DNA of 57,598 nucleotides from assembly GCA_048213135.1 (NCBI GenBank), contig PS015068.1, positions 87,940 to 145,537 on the forward strand, read 5' to 3'. The notes beneath the pieces are model-generated. The model saw nothing but the letters and a program-made list of their open reading frames with translations. It was not told the origin of the DNA and made no database searches. This document shows positions 1 to 12,981 of the stretch, piece by piece (position 1 is the first letter of the stretch; the number at the start of each line of letters is the position of its first letter). Source of the stretch: Reclinomonas americana ATCC 50394 (Eukaryota; Jakobida; Jakobea; Jakobida). Made by a program: the position numbers and the translations under genes.

Positions 1-111
1 GTCCGTCCGTCCGTCGTTCGTTCGTTACCGTTCCGTACCGTACGACCGTACCGTACCGTACGTTACTTACTACGTACGTACGTCGTCGGTCGGTTCGGTC
101 GGTCGGCGCGA

Positions 112-187
<76 letters not shown>

Positions 188-205
188 ATCACCGCCACCA
201 CACAG
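1..205. repeat. Composite microsatellite inside an intron
   Basis: Runs of TCCG-, CCGTA- and ACGT-type tetramers are followed by a long CT tract at about 113-184. The stretch ends in a CACAG acceptor at 201-205, so it is most simply the 3' part of an intron of the gene that begins (in this window) at 206. A very similar ACGT-then-CT arrangement occurs at 40763-40925, also directly before a splice acceptor. Confidence 0.7.
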
Positions 206-1345
206 GGAGTGTCACCAGTGGAGGTGGCATACGTTGGTGCAGCCGTGCCCGGCGACCCCGATCTCGGTTACGTGGTGTGTGATGGACGTGCGTACGCTGT
301 GTCGTCGCCCGCGGCCATGTTGCGATTGTTTGCCAATGTGCAAGAGTTGAGTGGCAGCGACGATACTCGTGTGCCGTATCGCGAGAGTTTCCTCACTGAT
401 TGCATGCGACAGAATTTTGGATGGTGCTCTGCACAGTGTGGGCGCCGCACCGGAGCTCGTGGAGATTATGGGGCTCGAACAGGTGCTGTCTGCTGAAAAT
501 CATGTTTGTCGCGAATGTCCCCCGAGTCCTTCTCTCACCGCGATTGGTGCGACAGCTTGTGCCTGTGGAGGTGACGGTAGCAGACGACAGCTCCGAGCCA
601 TCGATTGCTGTCGACGATGCCAGCTCGGCGGTGCGTTCGGCCGCCGCCGGCGACGACGAATCCGCATCCGTCAATGGCAGCGCCGCCGGCGCCTCTTCCA
701 GCGGCCGCGATCTGTACCGCCCCGCACCGTCATCGACGGCCGGTGCTACCGTCAACTCGGCGTCCACGCGTGGTGCAGGACCCGACCCCAGCACTGCTGC
801 TGCTGCAGCAGCAGCAGCACAGCCATTGTACCAGCTGCCGCCGCAACAGTACGCGCAGCAAGTGCAAATGCAGGCACCGTCGGCGCCGAGTGCACCCACC
901 AAGTGCGACATGAGCACGGAGACGCCAACGCACTTTGTCGAGACCCACATTGATCCCACGTACCAGTACAATGAGTGGACAATGCGTCGGCGTGCGCTGC
1001 AGTTGGTACGTGGCAGCATGCGCCATCATTGACTCCAGCTGTTTCTAACGCACTGGTGCAACGCAGGCGGACCTGCGCACCAAGCGAACACACTCGACGC
1101 AGACCCACAAGAGTCACTTCCGTCGCGAGAACAGCTCGCAAGCCTGGCTGCCCAAGTTGCGTGAAAGGCATCATTTTTCCTTTGCCTGTCTTTCATCTCA
1201 ACATCGTGGTGGCCACAGGGAAAAGGGCGTGCAGACTGTCAAGGAGAAGCACATGCAGACGGAGAAGACGGTGCGTTACGTGCAGGGATTGCGTGGTGAT
1301 CCGGAGGCCAAGGTCAAGGTCGTCACGCTGACCTTTGACTTGTAA
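206..1345 (+). CDS. Unrecognised protein, 3' part of gene
   Basis: The five exons that keep one open frame are 206-345, 413-482, 556-1005, 1067-1155 and 1219-1345, with stop TAA at 1343-1345. The 5' end lies outside the window. Donors are GTTGAG (346), GTGCTG (483), GTACGT (1006) and GTTGCG (1156). The visible 291 residues start with a globular-looking segment (KEEP-type helix rich in L, V, E), pass through a Ser/Ala/Gln-rich linker with an eight-alanine run at about 790-820, and end in a basic, charged tail rich in K, E, Q and T that finishes VVTLTFDL. I do not recognise the family. The exon joins are supported only by frame continuity and by splice signals seen elsewhere in the window; the last donor could instead be GTGAAA at 1161, but that breaks the frame. 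The gene converges on actin 1. Confidence 0.6.
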
Positions 1346-1661
1346 AAATCGATCGCAAAAAGAGAATGTACTACAATCGATATGGTTCGCGATTTTTTCT
1401 TTGCCATGGTTTACTCCGCAGAGGCCGGGGGAAAAATAGGTTGCACAAGCAAACACACTCATTCGTAAAGGCGAAAAAAGGTTCACAGGGAGGCGTGATG
1501 AATGGTTGACTGTCGACTGTACAGCGCACACATGGTGGCATCGCGAATGCACACAACGTGGCACGAACAAAAGGAGCACGGGATGAAAGATGAGTAGGAG
1601 GAGGAGGAGGAGAAAGAGAGAGAGGAAAGTTGACGAGAGCNNNNNNNNNNNNNNNNNNNNT
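1346..1661. other. Intergenic stretch between convergent genes
   Basis: This is the 3' flank shared by the plus-strand gene ending at 1345 and the minus-strand actin ending at 1662. It holds a purine-rich GGA/GAGA tract at about 1594-1630 and a 20-N gap at 1641-1660. I see no coding signal or structured element in it. Confidence 0.6.
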
Positions 1662-3970
<2,309 letters not shown>

Positions 3971-4523
3971 TGTGTATGTGTGTGTGTAGCGGCGCCTGTG
4001 CGGGAAGACGAGCAGGAGTTGGGAAGAGAGTGAGAGTGAGTGAGTGGCGGACATTGCACACACACACACACAAACACAAGAACAAGATCACAGAGAGACG
4101 ATGGACGAAAGAGGCACACGAGAGGCAGACGATAGATCCCAACTGACACCACAGGAAGAGAGTGGAGGGGAGGGGGTCAAACCTTTGCGTGCAGAGAGAG
4201 GGGAAAAAGGTGAGTGAACAAATTCCGATGAGCCAACCGACCCATGATCGTGTCGTGAATTGCTGCATGAGCTTTGCCGATCATGCACTCAGCACGCACC
4301 CGTCGAAAATGAAGTGATGGGCGTGGTGGCCAAGAGACTCGATGAGGCAAAGGGGGCGATGGATGATAAGTCACAATATTTCTCTTGTTCAATGTGGTCA
4401 TCTGCCGCGTTCGAAAAATCGATTGCACGATCGCTCGCTCGTTCTTTGAGCATCGTGCCAGTGTGCATTCACTGATGAACCGAAGGCAGTTAAGCATCAG
4501 CCCCTCATGAAGGCACAAACGGT
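3971..4523. other. Intergenic: upstream of actin 1, downstream of serpin A
   Basis: Both neighbours are on the minus strand, so this stretch should contain the actin 1 promoter and 5' leader and the serpin A 3' flank. CA/TG dinucleotide tracts lie at 3971-3988 and 4058-4078. I find no open frame with coding character and no recognisable promoter motif. Confidence 0.5.
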
Positions 4524-5608
4524 TCAATTTGCGACGGGATCGGCGACGAGCGCGACAAAGTGCATCTGGGAATGATACAGCTGTCAGTGCAATGTGAGGA
4601 ACACACGCACAGTGTACACAAACAAACACACGAACCATGCCGTGTGAGTGCACGATGAACAGGAATGGGCGGTCAGCGGTAAAGCGGAATGGCATGTACA
4701 TCAACGCCTCCGCAGCCTACGATGATCAAATTGTGGCGTCAGTCGTGCGCAGTCTTTGCCAGCACAATGTGAACACTCGCGATCGCGTACCGTGACTGCC
4801 GCAGCCTCCGCGCCCTCTTCGTTGCACTCAATGAGCACTCTGCAGATCGCAGGCGACACCTCGTAAGTACACAGAGTTGATATGTCGAGGTGGCATGCTC
4901 AAACCGTTGCACCACATCGGTCACTTGCAAGTCGCTCGGCTGATCTTGGAAGAGGTTACGGAAATCGGGGTTGGCGAAAAAGTCCTTCTCGTGCAGACCC
5001 ATGCTCAGAAGCAGGGGCTTGAGCGATGATTGGGTCTCGATCTTGAACCGCGGAAGTTGCACCGTGCCCGAGATTGGTGGCGTGAAGTCAATGCTGCTCA
5101 GGCCACCCTCCGCAAAGAAATCTCTGAGGAATTCCTTCAAGTCGGCAACACGAGGCACCACAACAGCGGCGGCAAACTCGCCGTCCTCGTACGGGAGGCG
5201 CACAGCCTGCGAGTACACACATGGGTGGAGAGGAAACGGAGAGAGGCAGGCAGGCATGCAGACAACTTGTATCACCAACCAGATACTCCCTTGTTTCTGC
5301 GTACTCAAACTCGCCAGAGACCGTCATCATGTTGACTTGCTTCTTTTCGCCACTGAGGAGGGAAAACAAGCCCAAATGTGTGGATTGCCTCTCGAATGCC
5401 ATCAACCACTTGCCCTTGAAGTAGACGGCAGAGAGCAAGGCGCACTCCACGCCCTCCGTGCTGTCCAGGATCGACGAAATATTGCCGTGCGTCTGCTCGG
5501 CACACCACGCGTTCGGGTTGTCGCCGACAAGGCACTTGGCTGTGCAGGCACGAAAGAGTCACGATTACAAAGAGTAGCCGAGCGAAAACTGGTGCGATGA
5601 AGTACGCG

Positions 5609-5675
<67 letters not shown>

Positions 5676-5678
5676 TCA

Positions 5679-5715
<37 letters not shown>

Positions 5716-6289
5716 CCCCATCACTTACAACGATAGTGGCGCTGCAGCATTGTCACGCACTCGGGCACCAACAGCTGTCCTTCGCGCACCCACACGGCCG
5801 TCGCCATCTCAATCACGGTGCTGGTGGACTGTGAGATGTGCTCCACTGACGCAAGCAGCTCGGAGAACTGAGAGAGAGGGAGGAGAGTGAGAGAATGGGA
5901 TGAGTGGATGCAACGAACTGTTCAACGCAACCAGCTCGTGGACGCTTTCGTCGCCCGCAGGCACACCAAGCAGACGAGCCAGTGTGTCGAGAGTGGCTCC
6001 ACGAGCACCAGGCAAGCACATGGCTGACGACATGCAGGAGGTGAGACGAGGGGAAAACACACACACACACACATACTCACACACTCACGGAGGAGAGCTC
6101 ACCCAGCGCGGTGTATAGACTCACGGGAGCGATCAGCTACGACGGAGGAGAGACTTGAGTGATGAGGTGGCGAGGTGCATTCTTCAACGCATGCATCACA
6201 CACACCGCATTCCCCGCCGGCTCCTCCAAGTGCTGCTTGGTGGTAGCGAAACCGAATGCCTTCACATGATCTGGTGCTTCATGCTGCAT
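4524..6289 (-). CDS. Serpin A, intracellular-type serine/cysteine protease inhibitor
   Basis: The nine exons in transcription order are 6206-6289, 6103-6136, 5932-6023, 5729-5867, 5280-5539, 4905-5206, 4791-4839, 4636-4716 and 4524-4565. They total 1083 nt, coding 360 residues plus TGA, a normal serpin-domain length. Seen: the helix-B region IAPVSLYTALAM, the breach/shutter segments, VYFKGKW, MTVSGEF, the hinge NEEGAEAAAVT and the signature region FTADRPFLFIV. The hinge positions P15-P9 (G-A-E-A-A-A-V) are small, as in inhibitory serpins. Counting from Glu P17, P1 falls near Tyr, with Met on either side. An intron separates P8 from P7, so the bait segment starts an exon. No signal peptide precedes the N-terminal helix, which points to a nucleocytosolic inhibitor; an unseen upstream exon could change that. 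Donors include GTTGCG (intron 3), GTTTGA and GTTCGT. Serpin B is a tandem paralogue about 2.2 kb upstream on the same strand. Confidence 0.9.
5611..5710. repeat. CT/CA compound microsatellite in serpin A intron 4
   Basis: CT runs flank an uninterrupted CA run (about 5629-5671). The tract lies wholly inside the intron 5540-5728. The matching intron of serpin B (7773-7839) lacks it, so the expansion happened after the serpin duplication. Confidence 0.85.
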
Positions 6290-6789
6290 CCCTGGTGGTC
6301 CACGCTCTCGCCTTTTTCTCTGCGGCAAAAATACTTGTCCTCCGAAGCCGAGCGATTCGCAGCTGCAGATTGCAGCAAGTGCTCTGATCGGTCTCTCTCG
6401 GCTTGCTCGCTCGCCCCTCGCGATGTATCCAAGTGCCAAAACTGACCGTGCAAACTTTTGCAAACCACAATCTTGGTTATGTCCACCATGTACAAAGACC
6501 GGCCGCGGTGTCGTAACATGGTCAGGTGGACTCGCAGCAATACTCAGGCAGTTGTATTATAGGTCAACAGAAGGCCATCTGTTCGAAACCTTCAAGATCA
6601 ATGGTGATCATCGCAGCGCTCGGCGATACCGAAGAGATGGCTGCTGTAATCACCACTGCCACACACACCACAGGTGATCATGATGAAAAGAAAAAGGGAA
6701 CAATCACTCGTGGTACCAGTAGCGGTATTAATTGATGGAGAGCTTGTTGGTGGTGCGTACTCTGCATCACACAACTGACTTCACGCACA
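6290..6789. other. Intergenic between serpins A and B
   Basis: This contains the 5' flank of serpin A and the 3' flank of serpin B. Several short open frames cross it but none shows a family motif or splicing into a longer frame. I see no repeat or RNA gene. Confidence 0.5.
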
Positions 6790-8441
6790 TTACTCGACAG
6801 GATCGGCGACGAGTGCGACAAAGTGCATCTGCAGATGAAAGTGAGAAGAATTATCGATCGAGAGACAACCAATCCACGAACCATGCCGTGCGAGTGCACG
6901 ATGAACAGGAATGGGCGGTCAGCGGTAAAGCGGAATGGCATACATCGCGACATCACCACAGCCTGTACAACAAGAATGAGTCGCAGTGTTGCATGTGCAA
7001 GAGACAGCACACGATTACCACTCGCGTACCGTGGCTGCCGCGGCCTTCGTGCCCTCTTCGTTGCACTCGATGAACACTCTGCAGGTCGTAGGAAACCGGA
7101 GTTCAGAACACAGAGTTGACATCTCGGGGTGGCATGTTCAAACCGTTGAAACACATCGGTCACTTGCAAGTCGCTCGGCTGATCTTGGAAGAGGTTACGG
7201 AAATCGGGACTGGCGAAAAAGTCCTTCTCGTGCAGACCCATGCCCAGAAGCAGGGGCTTGAGCGAGGCTTGGGTCTCGATCTTGAATCGCGGAAGTTGCA
7301 CCGTGCCCTTGGCAGGCGGCGAGAAGTCAATGCCGTTGAGGCCACCCTCCGCAAAGAACCCTCTGAGGAACTCCTTCATGTCGGCGATGAGTGGCACCAC
7401 AATCGCAGCTGCGTACTCGCCGTCCTCGTACGGGAGGCGCACAGCCTGCGAGTACAAACTTGGTTGAATATAGAAATTGCACGAGATCGAGAGACGCAGA
7501 CGACATAGTTACCTCGTAGGTCGCCGTCTCCGCGTGCTCAAACTCCCCGGTAACCGTCATCATGTTGACCTGCTTCTCTCCTCCATTGAGGAGGGAGAAG
7601 TTGCCCGGTGCAGTGGATCGCTTCGCAAACGGCGTCGCCCACTTGCCCTTGAAGTAAACAGCAGAGAGCACCACGCATTCCACACCACGCATGTCTTCGA
7701 CGATAACGGGGATCTTGCCGTGCGTCTGCTCGGCGCACCACGCATTCGGGTTGTCGCCGACAAGGCACTTGGCTGCGCATGCATGCACGCAGTGATCATC
7801 AAGAATTGTTCCGATGGAGAAACTGTCGAACACACTTACCACGGTAGTGGCGCTGCAGCGTTGTCACACACTCGGGCACCAACAGCAGTCCTTCGCGCAC
7901 CCACACGGCCGTCGCCATCTCAATCACGGTGCTGGTGGACTGCGAGATGTGCTCCACTGATGCAAGCAGCTCGGAGAACTGAGAGAGAGAGGGAGGAGAG
8001 TGAGAGAATGGGATGAGTGGATGCAACGAACTGTTCAACGCAACCAGCTCGTGGACGCTTTCGTCGCCCGCAGGCACACCAAGCAGGCGAGCCAGCGTCT
8101 CAAGAGTGGCCTCACGAGCACCGGGCAAGCACATGGCTGACGTCACGCAGGAGATGAGTCAAGGGAACACATACACACACGCGTGCGCACTCACGGAGGA
8201 GAGCTCACCCAGCGCAGTGTACAGACTCACGGGAGCGATCAGCTGTGGCGAATGAGAGACTTGGGTGATGAGGTGGCGAGGGTGCATTCTTCAATGCATG
8301 CATCACACACACCGCATTCCCCGCGGGCTCCTCAAAGTGCTGCTTGGTGGCTGCGATACCGAATGCCTTCACATAGTCCGGTGCCTCACGCGCACCAGAG
8401 CCACACGCCGATCCACTTGCACGAGAGCCGCGAGCACCCAT
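6790..8441 (-). CDS. Serpin B, paralogue of serpin A with a different reactive loop
   Basis: The nine exons are 8313-8441, 8209-8242, 8045-8136, 7840-7978, 7513-7772, 7144-7445, 7030-7078, 6882-6962 and 6790-6828. They total 1125 nt, coding 374 residues plus TAA. Internal exon lengths equal those of serpin A exactly (34, 92, 139, 260, 302, 49 and 81 nt), which confirms both models. The hinge reads NEEGTKAAAAT, then the loop AVVMSRCM before PFRFTADRPFLF. Thr at P14 and alanines at P12-P9 are typical of inhibitory serpins. P1 is predicted at Cys, or Arg one position earlier, so a trypsin-like target is plausible where serpin A would suit a chymotrypsin- or cathepsin-like one. The N terminus begins MGARGSRASG and has no hydrophobic signal peptide. 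The start at 8441 is the first Met in frame with the N-terminal helix. Confidence 0.9.
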
Positions 8442-8668
8442 TCACTTCTCTCTTGAGTGTGAGTGTGATTGTGTGTGAAAATAGACAAAACTGAAAGCAC
8501 GCAATTCGTGGCGCCCGCGAGCGCGACTCGCACACTTCTCTTTCTGTTGCATGATGTGGCAGTTCGAGATCCTCGCAATCACTCCCTTCATGGCAGTTTT
8601 CGCCTGTCTCACACAACTTGAAGTTTTGCGCCAATCTTGCGCGTACACATGTACAAGCCTGCGATACA

Positions 8669-10342
8669 CTAGAAGCACTTTCGGCGCACAATTCGTGGTC
8701 CTTCATCGTCGTACTCGGCCTTGGTGATCCAGTTGGTTTGGAACGTTGACAGGGAGGTGAGCAGCGACCCACCAATCCAGGCGGCGTTGATGAGGTCCGG
8801 CGGCACCGCCAGCTTCAGCTTGGCAGAGGCTGGCGCAAGAGCAGTCATCTCCAGTTGCAAGCGCTCGGAGAAATCTGCTGGTCGTCGGTGAGACACACGA
8901 GAGAAGAGAGAAAGAGAGAAAAAGAAAGAAAATGAGAGAGAGAGAGAGAGAAGAGAGAGAAAGCCTTCTCTGCTTCTTTTCATCTGTTAACGCACTGGAA
9001 ACCATGCAGCTCCCGCCCGACAACACAACACAGCCAAACAGCTCGTTGCGCACGTCGCTGTCGCTGGCCATCACGGAGGCATGTGCCATTTCGTGGACGC
9101 CGTCATATTCCTTGCCGATCAGCGAGGGTTTGAACAGTACCTCGGCGCAGCGAAGTGCGTCGGCACCAACTGAGATTGATTGACCGTCGGGCATCTCGTA
9201 GCTTGTGTCGGCCACACCCGGCATTGCTCCTCCGTAGAGCGCCACACTCGCCATCTTCTCCTTCATGTCGCAGACAATGTCTTGTTCGGCCCTCGTGGCG
9301 AAGGTGTGACCTGCGGTCTCCAGGAGCTGTGTGGTGAACAAACGCGTTAGCGACACTCCGCGTGAACTAGTTCACAAATGTGGGAAATGGACACACCTCT
9401 TGCATGTAGGCGGTCACGTCACGGCCTGCCAGTGGCATCGTCTTGATGCCACTCCCCAGCGCGTAGCCGTCGTACACTGGCACGCATGTCGTCAAGCCGT
9501 GCCCTGAGTCGACAACGACACCAGTCATGTGGCCAGTCGCGTACAGGGAGAGCACGTTGGCAACTTGCACAAATGCAGCCGGTACGTTCAAGTTGTCGAA
9601 CAGGATGCTCACCACTGCACACGCAGTTGAGAATGCGGCACGCGCAGGCACCCACTATGCGCATGACGCAACTCCGCTCACGGTTCTCCGGCGCATTGAG
9701 AGCGGCATCGGTGAGCAGCACCGCATGCTCCTCTGGCGCGACGCGTAGCTCGTTGTAGAAGACAAAGTTCCAGATGCGCTCCATGTCATCCCAGTTCGTC
9801 ACTGCGCCGTCGACGACTGTCAGTCAGCAGTAAGTCACGGTGAGCACAAGCAAAGCACTAGAGCGCACCGAGGCCACGGTCGATGGGCTGTGAGAGACTC
9901 GATAGCCTGGAGGTGGTCAATGCCTCAGAGCCCACCACAGGTCCGGGACTGTGTGTGCGACCATCGTTGACGCACCCACAAGAACGTGAATGCCTGGAGA
10001 TAGCTCACCTGCCGACCAGCATTCGGAACACGGCACGTGGACTGTCATCGCCTGCAAAGCCGGCCTACAATCGCATGCATTGTGAGCGTTGCAGAGTGGG
10101 ATGGAGACAAGTCGCCAATGTACCTTGCACATGTCTGCACGGGCAGATGAGGAGGATTGGTGAGGCGAAGAGAACGTGTGATGTGTGATGTGTGTGTGAG
10201 AGAGAGGGAGGGAGGTGTTGCGCAACATGATCCATTGTCGACTGCAGAATTTGAAGGAGGAGAGGATGTGGGAGAATGGCACGCAGAGCAGAGCATCACT
10301 GTGTGGGAGTGCGCAACTCACGACGGGAACCACTTCGTCCAT
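8669..10342 (-). CDS. Actin-like protein lacking D-loop and ATPase residues
   Basis: The exons in order are 10318-10342, 10227-10241, 10124-10134, 10009-10064, 9869-9948, 9673-9801, 9397-9614, 8996-9326 and 8669-8874. They total 1071 nt, coding 356 residues plus TAG. Six of the nine exon lengths match those of actin 1, including the 15- and 11-nt microexons. Differences with known meaning in actin: the residue after DNGS in the first phosphate loop is Tyr instead of Gly15; DSGDG reads DSGHG (Asp157 to His); His161 is Thr; Gln137 is Ala. With a 60-nt intron 4 (9949-10008) the segment that carries the D-loop is absent. A 15-nt intron would keep more sequence but gives an unrelated peptide there. 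Introns 1 and 2 start GTTGCG. The frame is open throughout, so it is probably expressed, but as a non-polymerising or regulatory pseudo-actin rather than as actin. Intron 8 contains a GA-rich microsatellite. Confidence 0.82.
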
Positions 10343-10509
10343 CTGAGCACTGTGTGAAGGGACTCACAGAAGGACCACTACACGAGCTCGGAAGAAGTTG
10401 GTGACGAAGCAGCGAGAGGGACGGGGACAACAACTCCATGCATTCATACATTGAATTCACTTCGAAGGTACAACAACAGCCAAGGCGGCTTGTCGCAGGC
10501 GGGTGCTCC

Positions 10510-12720
10510 TCACGCACACTTGCGGTGCACAATACTCGGGCCAGACTCCTCGAACTCGGCCTTGGTGATCCACACCGTCTCGGCAAAAGACGCAACAATC
10601 GAGCCACCAATCCACGCAGCGTACTTGCGCTCCGGCGGCGCCACCACCTTGACCCTCATGGCCGCTGGTGCGCGGGTATTCAGCTCTGTCTGCAGGCGCT
10701 CCGACATCCCTGTATGTGAAGGAAAAAGAGAGTGAGGGTGACAGAGATCATTGTCACATGTGCGTACTTTACACACCGTTGAACATGGTGTTGCCACCTG
10801 TTAGCACGACGTTGCCATACAACTCCTTGCGCAGATCCATGTCGCAGCATTGGATTGCACGAAACGTGGCGCAGTCGATGCCGTCGAGATCAAAGTGGCC
10901 ATCGATCAGCGACGGATTGAAAAGCGCTTCTGGGCAGCGGAAGCGCTCCGAGCCCACAGTGATGATCTGTCCATCTGGCAGCTCAAACGTGTCTGTNNNN
11001 NNNNNNNNNNNNNNNNNNNNNNNNNNNNNNNNNNNNNNNNNNNNNNNNNNNNNNNNNNNNNNNNNNNNNNNNNNNNNNNNNNNNNNNNNNNNNNNNNNNN
11101 NNNNNNNNNNNNNNNNNNNNNNNNNNNNNNNNNNNNNNNNNNNNNNNNNNNNNNNNNNNNNNNNNNNNNNNNNNNNNNNNNNNNNNNNNNNNNNNNNNNN
11201 NNNNNNNNNNNNNNNNNNNNNNNNNNNNNNNNNNNNNNNNNNNNNNNNNNNNNNNNNNNNNNNNNNNNNNNNNNGGGAGCCGACAGCCTCGAATAGGCAT
11301 CCGGGGCCACACTGCACAGCCTTTCCTTGAGGTCTCTGACAAAATCTTGAACAACCAAAGATCGCGCCGTTCGTGCTTGATCCGGGCAGCTCTCAGTCAC
11401 CATCTGCATGGCGAATGTCAAACGGAAATCTCAAGAGACAAAGAACTTGGTGACAGTAGCAGCGTCGACATCGCTCCACACTGGCGACTGATCTCGACCG
11501 AGTCGTACCTTCACCATAAAACTGGTCAAATCGCGGCCAGCCAGTGAAAACTTCTGAATGGTGTCCGGCAGCACGTTGCCGTTGTAGACTGGCACGCAGT
11601 GGGTCACACCGTCGCCAGAGTCGACCGCGATACCGGTGGTGCGTCCGGACACGAACACTGACATAGCAGCACCCATGCGCGTGCACATCGCCGACACGTT
11701 GAAGGTCTCGAACATGATGCGGGTCACTGCGGCGGTGGACGAAGTGTGATGAGCAAACAACGGGGGAGAAAAAGGGAGAGAGAGAACTGGAGGGAGAGGG
11801 GGGAGACGCAACTCTCCTCGCGGTTCCGCTTCGGGTTGAGCGGAGCTTCAGTGAGCAGCACGGGGTGCTCCTCCGGGGCCACACGCAGCTCGTTGTAGAA
11901 GGTGTGGTGCCAGATCTTCTCCATGTCGTCCCAGTTGCACACTGCGACCATGACGCGGTGAGTTGTGGTGCTTGCCTGAACCTCGGACGACGCAGACGAC
12001 TCACCAATGCCGTGCTCAATCGGGTACTTCATGGCCAGGATACCACGCTTGGCCTGGGCCTCGTCGCCCACGTAGGCATCCTTCGCGTTGGTGCCAATCA
12101 TGACGTTGACATGGCGCGGGCTGCACATTTCATTCAATAACAACCATATCCGGTGAGAATGACGACTTTTGGAAAAGCATGTAATATCTCACTCACCGGC
12201 CAACCACTGTCGAAAACTGGGTGCGAGGAGCGTCTTCACCACCGTATCCGGCCTGTGGGAGCACGTGAGATCAACTATTNNNNNNNNNNNNNNNNNNNNA
12301 TGAGCTGTCGACTAACACTGATCGCTATGGTGGCACAACACTTGTCCGGCATCTACTACATGTGGCTGTCTCTCACTCTCTACAACCCACACTATACCAC
12401 GACTGCACAGAAACACTTGCCTTAGTCACTCCTGTCGACCGACGCCAGGTCACGATGCAAACATCATTCAAGTCAGTTACCGCATAGGGGACAACAGGAG
12501 GTACAAACAAGAAACAATGTCACGATGCACTACGACAACGAAAGGAAGAGAGAAAGAGAGAGATGATGAACGATTGCGAAGTTGCAGCTACGCACCAGAG
12601 CCATTGTCGACTGCACAAAACAAGATGTCATACAAAATGCAATGTTGTCGTCAGACACACAAAACAAACGACCAGCAGCAGCAACTCAGACGCACTGACG
12701 AGTGACTGGAGATCTTCCAT
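10510..12720 (-). CDS. Actin 3, divergent copy
   Basis: The exons are 12696-12720, 12596-12610, 12421-12431, 12197-12252, 12005-12120, 11813-11941, 11509-11726, 10777-11403 (containing an N run at 10997-11274) and 10510-10709. The stop is TGA and the C terminus HRKCA. The visible coding bases total 1119 nt without the N run, so the frame holds if the gap is spurious or a multiple of three. Intron 3 has a GC donor (GCAAGT) right after the 11-nt exon. Asp154, Asp157 and His161 (DSGDGVTH) are kept. The helix carrying Gln137 is altered ([12 protein letters not shown]; Gln137 appears as Gly), the nucleotide-side segment after exon 4 is unusual, and two residues are missing before VWITK. It may be a specialised or decaying paralogue. 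A 20-N gap at 12280-12299 lies in intron 3. Confidence 0.85.
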
Positions 12721-12981
12721 GGCAAACGTTCGTAAGGCTAGCGCAGGTACAACTCCACGAGAGGCGAGCGAAAGTCGGAAAAGAACAGAACAGAACAGAA
12801 CAGACAGACAGGACAGCAAACGATCGAGCTCGTTGTCTGCGCGCACAACACGACTCTCAAACAAACACCCACAACTCGGCAACGGCCGGCAAAACACGAC
12901 AGACAGCACCAACTCCCGCACTACGACTGACAGGATTCGTTCCCACCACGCGCACATCTATCAATATCTCTCGACGCTGTA
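12721..12981. other. 5' flank of actin 3, repeated unit component
   Basis: This stretch is highly similar to 16253-16509 and 20208-20447, each directly upstream of an actin copy. It presumably carries the shared actin promoter and leader. It ends at the conserved junction (TCTCGACGCTG...CCTTCACG) where the truncated NDUFAF7 3' end begins. Confidence 0.6.

Noticed and set aside
400-1032. Single 210-codon gene starting at Met 400
   Set aside because: The first part of that frame is intron sequence; splicing at 483-555 gives a more plausible protein continuous with upstream exons.
12628-12957. Minus-strand Cys/Leu-rich frame as a separate membrane protein
   Set aside because: It contains actin exon 1 and the repeated 5' flank; the hydrophobic look comes from the noncoding flank, and matching copies are not open.
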